From Channa striata (Eukaryota > Chordata > Actinopteri > Anabantiformes > Channidae): DNA of 64,000 bases. The position numbers were made by a program, and so were the translations under genes. Below, in pieces: positions 54,761-64,000 of the stretch. Location: contig CM065176.1 in the NCBI GenBank assembly GCA_033026295.1, forward strand, positions 12,689,945 to 12,753,944, read 5' to 3'. The notes beneath the pieces are model-generated. The model was not told where the DNA came from. It made no database searches and worked only from the letters and a program-made list of their open reading frames with translations. The stretch's first letter is position 1. The number at the start of each line of letters is the position of its first letter.

Positions 54761-57700
54761 ATGGCCTCGTACCTGCAGGTGAGGGTTTGTCCGCTAACGT
54801 TCGCCGTGAACTTGCTCAGGGTGTGGCCGTGCGCCGCCTGCTGCAGGCCTGCTTTCACACACCAGTGGTAGATTTCGAACGGGCATTTCACTCTTTCAGC
54901 GGTGTGATCCCATTTTACCCCCGGCGTTTCCCCTCAGTCGTGTGTGTGTGTGTGTGCAGGGACAAACAGGTGGTTTCCACAATGGGGGAGCTGCACTTGG
55001 ATTAAATGCTGTTTATCTGTCGCTGGCTGCTGTTGAACAGATGACTTGTCCTTCTTCATATCCCAGATCGCTGATGACGAGAAAGGCCACAAGCTGGACC
55101 TCTTCTGTGTCCCCAGACATTACGAGAAAGATTTGGACAAGGTGATCATCCCCCACGGACTCATCATGGACAGGTAAAGCAAACAGCAGCAGCCTCAGAC
55201 TCTCCAGTTACTGTTTACTGTGACACACGCAGTCTGGCTCTTTCTGTGTCCCTGCCCCTACACACACAATAAACTCTATTTACCTGACAAATCATTGCGG
55301 CTCACATACTGGCAGAGAATTTGAATGTGGATTTAGAAGGGAGGAGGTAAATGCCCAGTTCAGAGCTGTGAAATCACACAAAGATGTTCACACTGGCCAT
55401 GTGAGTTGTGCTGCAATAACTGCATTTACTATGAGGGTGGGTTAGGGCTGCAAGTATCATACACAAGTACCATTTTGCAGTACTTGTACTTAACTGGTGT
55501 ATTTGAAATATAGGCTATTTTTTCTCCACAAAAAATCAGGGGAGAATATTGCATTTTGCTCTATTACATTTATTTTACAGTCTTAGTCAGTAATTACTTG
55601 TTGTTCTTAAAGGAACCTCCTGTCAGTACACAAAGTGGTTAAAATCTGCTCAGTCATTATCAGCTTGGGTCATTTATGTTCACCACAAAGTTGCTGAGTA
55701 ATGTTGGCTGTTATTTTTCATTAATTGCCATAATTGTTTTGTGTCATAATTTTTACCTTTTGGAGAATTTTTACATAAATCTGGTTCAGATTCCAAAATT
55801 CATGTTCTTAGCATCCTATCCCATGCAATACTGTTCATCATACGTTGTTGTTTTTGCAGTAAAGTACTTTCAGAGCATGTATTTTTGTACTTCCATTTGA
55901 CTAAAAGAATTTGTATCATTTTTAGAGCACAATTTGCACTTTTACTTGAGTGTTGAGTGTGTGTACTTGCACTGCTTCAACATCTGTGTTTACTCTGCAC
56001 TGTAATTTATGATGCGCCTCTCCACTTTGTGTCCAGGACAGAGCGACTGGCTCGTGACATTATCCGGGACATGGGAGGACACCACATCGTAGCTCTGTGT
56101 GTGCTAAAAGGAGGATACAAGTTCTTTGCAGACCTCCTGGACTACATTAAAGCGCTGAACCAGAACAGCGATAAATCAGTCCCGCTGACAGTGGATTTCA
56201 TTAGGGTGAAGAGTTACTGTGTAAGCTGCATTTTCTCATTTCATTCCCAGGAAGCCCTTGTGCTGATGTAAGGTGACTGATGTGGGCTTGGTAATGCACA
56301 AATTGAGAACTTTGGAAAGGGAAAACAGCAGCATTCACCGTGTGGAGATTCAAAATGCAGTGCAGAGTGAAAATATGAAAATTGAATGTAAATTTTATTT
56401 GTGATTTGGACAGAACATACAAGAAAAGGTGAATCCAAATTTCCGTTGTGATTACGCTGAGATAATGTCCTTGCCTCTCTGTGTCTCCTAGAATGACAAG
56501 TCAACAAACAATGTCAAAGTCATCGGAGGGGATGAGCTGTCCAATCTCGCAGGCAAGGTTTGTCCTGTATTTTGTCTTGCACAGTCCTTTGTCCATTGTC
56601 TTGTTTAGATGTGTAGTTAATTGGTGTTTGCTTTTTTTGCAGAATGTTTTGATTGTTGAGGTAAGATCTTTTTCCTTTTAATTCTGGGTTAAGGGGACAA
56701 AATGTGATGTTTATTTTTTGCTGTACATCCTGAATAATATGAAATATGATGAAGAGGAACTATTTATTAATATGGTAACCAGACATGCATTTAGGCTAAT
56801 TTAATACCTTACCTGAAAGTACCTAGATAGACTGATGTAGAAATCATATAAAGTTCCAATATTGGAAATATTTCTTCAAAGCCAAGCAGTCTGATAATAC
56901 AAAACTAATGTGATGTCATTTCACAAGATTTGGATAAAAATTACAATTAGTCATTTAGAGGATGCTTTTGTCTAAAGCGACAAAAACGAGCAGCAACCAT
57001 TAGGGTCACGGGACACTTTATTCTTTAGCTGTGGTTTGTGTCCCCTCCTTATAACCCTGTGTGCTGCATTGCTGTAAAAAGGATATTGTGGAGACAGGAA
57101 GGACGATGCAGACGCTACTGTCCCTGCTGAGTGGCTGCCATCCCAAGATGGTAAAAGTTGTGAGGTAAGCACCATCACATGTGCTTACACGTCTGAAATG
57201 AATAAGAGACCTCCACTCTAACTGGCTGGCATGTCTGCAGAGGGAGTGCTCTTAGCTAATTGCCACTCTCCTTCAAGACTCTTAGAGATATAATGTGACA
57301 GAGGCGGGGAGCAGCTTACGAGTCAATCTGCTCTACTGTTAACTGCACTGTGGAGGTAGAGGCCATTTCTTTGTATTAATGAAAGCTGGTTGAAATGAGA
57401 AATGCGTTGAAATAATGTGGATTTCCCCTGATGATTGCATTAAAGATAGACCTTTGGTTTGCTTTTGGTCTAATGTATATGAGCAAGGTCATTTTATGCC
57501 ATCAGTGTAATCATTTTTTGTCAATATGGCTCTTGCCAGGCTTCTACTATTCTACATTCTACCTATCAAGTTAAATACAAGATGATTTAAAGTAAAAGGC
57601 CAAGGTACTCAGTTCTGTCACACAGTGCACTAAAGAAAAGACATTTAAAGACCTTAAAGCAGCTTTAACCCAGGATAAGTCAGCCTTAGAATCAGTTTTA

Positions 57701-59430
57701 TATTACAAAAGAGTAGATGGAGACAACTGAGTTTATTTTGGATAAATAAAATGTTGCTGAGAAGGTTTTGGGTGGCGCAAATTGTTTCTCTTTTTCATGT
57801 TGAAGGAATTAGTTTCTTATATTCAGAATTTTGCTCGTTTGTCATTCCAGCCTTCTGGTGAAGAGGACCCCAAGGAGTTCTGGGTACAGACCAGACTGTG
57901 AGTACCTCTTTACTCACTTTATGCAACAAACGTGTACCGTATTTTCCGGACTATAGAGCGCACCTAAATTTAAGCCGCACCCGCTAAAATTTAAAAGAAA
58001 TATATATTTTGTCACATATAAACCGCATCGGACTATAAGCCGCCAATATCCAGGCTGAGAAATAAGATATTTACATAGAAAGATTTTGTACCATAAGTGT
58101 TTATTCATACACCTGAACCTGAATGGTGCCTGTAACACGGCAGTAAAAGTGCTGATGTTTGCTGTTCTGTGTCTTGGGTTGCATGTGCTAAGAATAAAAA
58201 CTGGCGCTTTTTTGTTTGCACTGACTTCCATCTACAGCGCTCATCTGAGGGCTGCAGAAAAATTCATAAAAAAGCCGCATCTCTGTAAAAGCCGCATGGT
58301 TCAAAACGTCGGAAAAAAGTAGCGGCTTATAGTCCGGAAAATACGGTATTCTGTGTATACTTGTGCTTATCCCAGTGTGGGACGGTGTGTATGGTTTGGA
58401 AGGGCTGGTAATGTATTATTTGATAAAGGCTGTGTTTTTCATACAGGATTAACAATCATTTTTGTCTACTAAATCTACTCCAAATATAGTCAAGCTGGGT
58501 AGTTATGCTTTCATGCATGTCTGATAACCTCCTGCTCATAATGTCTGATTATGTAATGCTTTCAAGTTTGAGTTGAATAATCTCTTTAAGATTGTCCCTC
58601 TCAAACAGCTGTCACTGTAAGCATTTTAATTATTAATAAAACAGCCCTGGCAGCTAAGTATAACCTCAAACAGACAGTAAAAGAGCAACATACATAATCT
58701 CTGATTGCAGTCAAAGTGACCGAATCTCATCTCAGATTAGCCTAAGGGTTCCATTTCCTCAGCAATTACAAGCAGTTTTGTGTTTTCTTTACCTTGCTCG
58801 TGTAAAGGGCACTTGTATTTTTATTTCAGACATTGGCTTTGAGGTACCAGATGCCTTTCTGGTGGGCTATGCTTTGGACTACAATGAGTACTTCAGAGAT
58901 CTCAGTGTAAGTTTGCTATAGACATCCTCTGAAACATTAGCTTCATTAAATATATTACACTGGTTTTGCTAGTAAACTAAAAGCAGTAGCGCATTTTTTA
59001 TATATTATTTATACATCACTTAAGCTGTCATACGTAAAATGAATCTTCACCAAGGGGAATCAAGCAGTTTCAAAAGATGTACTACATTTTGTTATTGTGT
59101 TCTGTTCTTATTTGCATTTATTTTAATATTTCACTCCCGAGAGCATGGATTAGATGGATGACATCTGATAATGGCACTTCCTTTGCTCCACATTTGTCAT
59201 CATATAAAACTTGTGTGTACGTGGAAAATGTAAACACCCCCTCAGGCCAATAAAATTCCAGAAACTAAACAAACAGACATGATTACAAGGTAGTAGTACT
59301 AGCTGGCAGTGTGGACTTTTAAACAGAGAATAGACATGAGTAGAACCTGAATTCACCATCCTCTGATGTGCTGCTTTTTCAGCACATCTGCATACTGAAT
59401 GATCAAGCCAAGGAGAAGTACCGAGTGTGA
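54761..59430 (+). CDS. hprt1l: hypoxanthine phosphoribosyltransferase-family protein (HPRT1-like)
   Basis: Purine-salvage-type phosphoribosyltransferase. HPRT1 itself makes IMP and GMP from hypoxanthine or guanine plus PRPP. Nine exons: 54761-54778, 55067-55173, 56037-56220, 56492-56557, 56643-56660, 57082-57164, 57851-57897, 58830-58906 and 59383-59430, all phases consistent, giving 215 residues (human HPRT1 218). The layout, including the 18-nt fifth exon, matches human HPRT1. Seen motifs: LFCVPRHY, IPHGLIMDRTERLARD, CVLKGGYKFFADLLDYIKAL, VDFIRVKSYCND, the PRPP loop VEDIVETGRTM, LLVKRTPRSSGYRPD and VGYALDYNEYFRDL. The C-terminus KEKYRV is PRTFDC1-like, while the body is HPRT1-like, so I use the paralogue name hprt1l. 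The catalytic-loop Asp (human VEDIIDTG) is Glu here (residue 135). Whether it is an active HPRT is unknown. Confidence 0.88.
57935..58348. mobile_element. MITE with 19-bp perfect terminal inverted repeats
   Basis: In intron 7 of the HPRT-family gene. Ends are CCGTATTTTCCGGACTATA and its exact reverse complement, each flanked by TA (likely the target duplication), with the match continuing imperfectly into GAGCGC/AGCCGC. The 414-bp element contains further internal AAGCCGCA words near both ends and has no transposase, so it is non-autonomous. The TA target and long inverted repeats suggest a Tc1/mariner-related or similar superfamily, but the family is not proven. Confidence 0.85.
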
Positions 59431-60661
59431 CCAGATGAGGTGCTGCTGGGTCGACAACTGAATCAGTGAAGACTAGGACCACTGTGACGACCCTCCATAG
59501 CTTTACTGTGTTTGGAATCTTATTTATTTTTCTACAGAAGAATCTACAGAAAGTGACTTAAGGGTAGTAAACATAAAAAGGACATTTCTCCTCAGCTCCA
59601 GCTGAACAAGAGGGATAAGTGGTGCATATTATGAATATTTTGGTTGTTAAGTTAATTGTGTTCATTTTTATTTATGTGTATAGACTAGCTGTAAATTGCA
59701 GTTTTATCTTGGAGATAGTAAAGAATGCAGTTATTTGCTCTGGGTCATAACTAACAGGTCTCAAGCTTTATGTTCAGTGAGATATTAGTACATTTCTACT
59801 TTTTTTGTTTTAAATGATTAATGCTGAGATATTCATTCGTGTCATAAGATGATTAACTTGGAATGTACTGTATGTTTTCTTTTAATTTCTGATGTTTTCA
59901 TCGAGGACCTGTTTACAGCAATACAAATCACGTTGTCACCTTGAGTCGTTTTTTCTGTTGCATTTCTTCAGTTTTCTCGGGAAAAGGAGTAACAGTAGCT
60001 GCCATGTAGTCTTAATAATTCATTCCTGATATTGTTATATTTACACTAAAGGGGGTCCTGCCCAGAAAATATTAATCCTTCGGCCTTTTCATCGCTAATT
60101 CTGGGAGGTAGACAGCCCAGCACGGGACCGGTTAACCGTGTCTGAAGTGGATGACGTCACACATCGGGGAAGCTTGGGACTTCTGTAGCTAACGCTAATG
60201 CTAGCCTAGCTTTTGGTCTAATTAGTTTTGCTAAGTTTACTTCGATTTGAACTCGACATGAATGGAGCTTAGCACAAAAACACAGTCTGGTTGAGTTTAG
60301 CTTGATGGACACACAGTTGAGCGGCAGGTTTATCGACCGTGTGGACTTACGGTAGCAGTTGGGTTATGCTAACGTTGACTCAGCTCTTCGTCTCACCTAA
60401 TATCTCCTTAGACAGGTGCGCTGAGCTAATTAATAGGTAAAATATAAAATAACTAATTCACAATGTGGCTTTGTTGAAAACGAGCAATATTTAGAAATCG
60501 AATGTGGGAAAACAGTTTCCGCATGTACGGTAACGTTACATTTAACTCGTGATTTATGTTTTGCATGCGTCCGTGTCCAGTTCGGCTTTTCTTCCCATTG
60601 GATTCCCGCTGTGTGCTAACTCTTAGCAACTAGCAGCTACCAGCAGCTACCAGCAGCTACC
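59431..60661. other. hprt1l 3' UTR and nudt7 promoter region
   Basis: First part is AT-rich and likely hprt1l 3' UTR; no canonical AATAAA was found. From about 60.1 kb CpG increases and GCTAAC/GCTAGC words cluster (60186-60214, 60366, 60614), marking the nudt7 5' flank. Just before the nudt7 ATG, the 10-mer AGCAGCTACC is repeated three times, the last copy touching the start codon. Confidence 0.6.
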
Positions 60662-61504
60662 ATGCACACCAGAGAAGAAGAGACAGCAGCTATTTTAAAG
60701 CAGTTTGACATTGGGAACAAGTTTTCTTATCTGCCGATGCTGCCCAAAGCCTCCGTGCTGATCCCTCTGTTCGTGAAGAACGGAGAGCTGCACACACTGA
60801 TGACCCTGCGTTCGAAGGAGGTGACCTGCCTGCGCGAAAGACGGACGAGTAAAGAACTAATGGTGCCGCTGTGCTTTACCTTAACGTGTGTGTGTTTGTA
60901 GCTGAGGACCAGCGCCGGTGAGGTGTGTTTCCCAGGGGGAAGAGGGACCCCAGCGACCAAGATGATGTTGACACAGCTCTGAGGGAGGCGCAGGAGGAGA
61001 TCGGTCTCCCAGCTGATGCTGTCCGTGTCGTTTGCAGACTTTTCCCAATCATTAATAAGGTAGCACAATGAAAAAATTATTCCCTGTCGACTGCATAAGG
61101 TCTTCTCTTTCAGGTTACTCCCTCAAACGTTCTTTTTTTTTTTTTTACAGAGTGGATTACTGGTGACCCCTGTGGTTGGCTTCATAGAAGAGCATTTTTG
61201 TCCCTGTCCAAACCCAGCTGAGGTCAGTGCTGTGTTCACGGTCCCCCTGGACTTCTTCACTAGTGAGAAGGATCATTATGCTGCCCATGGTGCTGCTGGG
61301 ATGATGGGACCGTTGCACTCATTTTACTTTGTGGACCCTGATTCTGGAACACAATATCACATCTGGGGTCTGACCGCCATGTTGGCCATAATGGTGGCTG
61401 TCCTCGCCCTAAGGAAAAAACCTGAATTTAGTGTTGGTTTTGACTCAGAGGACCCATCATCCTTCTTCCAACAGGTTCTACAGAAAAGAATTAGTAAACT
61501 ATGA
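60662..61504 (+). CDS. nudt7: peroxisomal coenzyme A diphosphatase (NUDT7), frame broken by one base
   Basis: Nudix hydrolase that cleaves CoA and acyl-CoA to phosphopantetheine products plus 3',5'-ADP inside peroxisomes. Three exons: 60662-60820, 60902-61059 and 61151-61504, with introns of 81 and 91 bp; about 223 residues expected (human 238). Seen: LRSKELRTSAGEVCFPGG, the UPF0035 signature of CoA-specific Nudix enzymes (spanning the exon 1-2 junction), then KRDPSDQDD and REAQEEIGL, the Nudix box. A central hydrophobic stretch and the C-terminal SKL peroxisomal targeting signal follow. Exon 2 is 158 nt where 159 is needed. The frame changes at the G5 run 60935-60939, between FPGG and KRD. 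Read literally, translation stops at 60982 after 79 residues, before REAQEE. Both sides of the break are well conserved, so a consensus error or a very recent lesion is likely. Confidence 0.88.
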
Positions 61505-64000
61505 TTCTAGTACCCAGTACCTGAAGCCAGATTGTTTACAAATAATTTTACTGCAGTAAATTTAGGAGATTCATAGCAAACCTTTGTATATTTGTACACA
61601 TCATATGAATACATTGATATAAAAAACAGAATATTTTCTCCTTACCCTTTAAGAGTGTATTATAGTGTTAGTGGGATAAGGAAGAACCAACTCTAGAGGT
61701 TTATAATTTTATTAATTCATTTAATGTAGCAGCAGGATTACAGATATAAACAGAAGAGTATACAAATGTCCAGACCAAGGCAAAGTACATGTTAATAATA
61801 GTTAAGATGTATGATAACACACTGGGGTTGACCTTTATCCGTACTGCAGGGTCTTAAGGCTAGATACTAAAGCTCAAGCTACACAGAACAGATACAACAG
61901 AACTGTTGAAGAATGTGAAGTTGAAAGCAGACTAGGAAAAGTGAGCAAACTGATAACACACAAGATACAGCTCACACTATTGGCAGTTAACAGTTAATTT
62001 ATCATGGTTGCTCCTTTTGATCAAGCACTTCACAGCAACAATAGTAATGTTGAAAAGCACATCAACACAAGAAAGCTCTCCATAAAACAATCTCCATTGT
62101 CTTGTCCCTTTTACCTCACATGTAAAAATCTCATGAGGCATGAATAAAAAAAACTAAACAAATTAACAAAGTTGACAGTTCACTGGTTAAGCTGCACAGT
62201 ATTATGTTGAGAGTAATCACTGATATCTTGCAAGAACATTTACATTAAACTATATTGGTTTGGGCTATGGTTATGCTTGTGTTGTGGAAATAAAAATCCA
62301 TTTAATGAAAAATGTCCTGATGTTAAAACAGTCCTAGACAAAAAAAGGACAAGGAGACAATATGTGATGACACAAAATGGACACCAGTAAACACAGCAGA
62401 GTAACAATCAAGGGTCAGTATCACCACAGAATGCCTTTGGGGTCCCCATGAGAAACAGTTACTGCAAAATAATGAAATTTTGAGCTTTTATTTCAAAGGA
62501 CCCAACATACACATCAACACAATGATAGGTCTCCTGAAATGTGTTTCCCCCATATGCTTTTTGCCTTTGATTGAATGCATGCAATTCCAAACCACAGTGA
62601 GAAAATTTAAATACTACTTCTTTGCCCTTACTGTCCCCATCAAGTTTTTATAAAACAAGAAATTTTTGCTCATATCATTCATGCATATTATAGCCACTTG
62701 CAGTCAATACATGAATTCTACTTTTATAAGTTTGCATGAAATTTTACAGGTGGTCCTAATGTTGTGCTGGATCGCTGTGTGTGTTTGTGTGTGTGGGTAT
62801 ATATGCTCTACACATGCTCTCATTAAATAGGAATTTTGTCAGAAAAATGTCCACCCTTTTATTAATTCTAATAAAACAGATTAACTGTACTTCACAAAAT
62901 ATGCATGTAGCAAACAGTATTCAGCTGAATGTCTTTTAGCAGGGTTCACCTTTAGAAAACACTTTTGGTGGCTATAAAACAAGCTTTCGGGTAGGACATT
63001 TGACCACCTTTGTCTTTGTAGAAATGGTGGATTTTAATTAAATGCGTTGGCTTTTAGCACAAATCTGAATTTAAGCACAGTCTACATACTTTTACTAGGG
63101 CACTTATAGAAATTCTATTCATTTAAAAAAGTGCTAGCCTGCTTAATTTACTCTACAACCAGTGTTGTCTGTTTGAGGTCATTGTCCTGTGCGTTTGAAG
63201 TTTCTACCATTTCACTGGTAGTCTGATGCTAAGCTTAAAAACTCCTTCACTATTACTTCCAGTTTGTTACTTTCAGGTCCCCTGGCAGCAGAACAGCCTC
63301 AAAGCAGGATGCTACAACATGTGCGCTAAACAGTAAGTACAGTATTGTTGGGCTTGAATGTCTCACCTTCACTTCCCCAAACACACCTCTTGTCATTGTG
63401 ACTAATCATCTGACTATAAATTTCCATGTAGTCAGCTAATAAAAGTTAAGTTGAGCTTGGAGTAGATTTTAGAGCAGGAGCTTCGTTCTTGGATGTCAGC
63501 CTTTCACTCCATGGCAATGCAAAACTTGCTTGACTGTAACACTTGACACCTCTGCCATGATAGTTGCTGGGTTGTACCTGACCTGAAAGTACTCTTAGCT
63601 GAGGCAGAATTTTTGCAAATGTCAAGAATACACAAAGTGCTCACCACTTCCAAAAAGTTGTATTTACATGAAAGTGTTTGCACTGCTCTAGAGTAATTTA
63701 CCTCAATATTTCCCCATCAACTAATACATGTCACTGAGAAAAGTAACTCTTACTCCAACTCTTTACTCTACTTGGTATTTATCCTTCACAGGGTGGACAC
63801 ATTTTGGAATATGCTCATACATTGTTTTGCTTGCAGTTATTTTGTAAAAAGTGCTGTAGCTTCACCCACATGCATTTTTAACAGCTTAAGATCTAATAAA
63901 ATTGTTTTTAAATTTAAGGTCACTTTTTTGGGGGGATTATGTAATTGCAAAGACACTTTGTAGCAATATTGACCCTTAAGTTATCAAGGCACACAAAGTT
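61505..64000. other. nudt7 downstream region, no gene seen
   Basis: AT-rich DNA to the window edge with no supported coding exon on either strand. It contains a short dispersed-repeat fragment (62746-62785) and a possible second one around 63270-63330. Minus-strand AATAAA-type words (for example at about 61707) would allow the 3' UTR of a leftward gene beyond the edge, but that is speculation. Confidence 0.5.
62746..62785 (+). repeat. dispersed repeat end fragment
   Basis: ACAGGTGGTCCTAATGTTGT followed by GGATCGCTGTGTGTG resembles the terminal words of a widespread fish transposon-derived repeat. Too short to classify. Confidence 0.4.

Noticed and set aside
61505..64000. 3' UTR of a leftward gene such as vat1l beyond the right edge
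   Set aside because: Suggested only by the human gene order next to NUDT7 and AATAAA-type words; no exon is visible.

Overview
The window is nuclear DNA from a bony fish, most likely a percomorph-type teleost. Every gene recognised is a vertebrate gene split by GT-AG introns. Introns are mostly short, non-coding DNA is full of (CA)n/(TG)n microsatellites, and several dispersed repeats have teleost character. There are no bacterial operons, CRISPR arrays, phage genes or recognisable tRNA/rRNA genes.

Layout, left to right. (1) 244-1446, minus strand: fbxl14, an F-box/leucine-rich-repeat ubiquitin-ligase adaptor, with a promoter region to about 2.1 kb. (2) About 2.1-12.9 kb: intergenic, microsatellite-rich, with an eroded terminal-inverted-repeat element and a CTCF-like site. 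(3) 13,093-42,736, plus strand: gse1, a chromatin corepressor subunit. It has 16 coding exons, a tiny first coding exon (MFGLKSPHFYVPG) and an 18.5-kb first intron with a GC-rich candidate alternative promoter near 24 kb. (4) 46,167-46,799, minus strand: dynlrb2, a dynein light chain, convergent with gse1. (5) 46,959-52,170, plus strand: psmd7 (proteasome lid Rpn8), head-to-head with dynlrb2 across 159 bp. (6) 54,761-59,430, plus strand: an HPRT-family phosphoribosyltransferase (hprt1l-like). (7) 60,662-61,504, plus strand: nudt7, the peroxisomal CoA diphosphatase, ending in the SKL peroxisomal signal. (8) About 2.5 kb of non-coding DNA to the right edge.

gse1, dynlrb2, psmd7 and nudt7 correspond to genes on human 16q22-q24, so the right three quarters is an old conserved block. 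fbxl14 (human 12p13) and the HPRT paralogue have joined it. The genes form no pathway; they are mostly housekeeping or chromatin genes sharing promoters and boundaries.

Main points for a second look: single-base frame breaks at 5-nt G or C runs in both nudt7 and gse1 (probably consensus errors, possibly real lesions); replacement of the catalytic Asp by Glu in the HPRT-family enzyme; two exon-like, coiled-coil-coding segments antisense inside psmd7 intron 6; a perfect 36-nt inverted copy of gse1 3'-flanking sequence embedded between two tetranucleotide arrays; a 57-codon upstream ORF overlapping the gse1 start; and four dispersed copies of a TTAGGG-bearing repeat.
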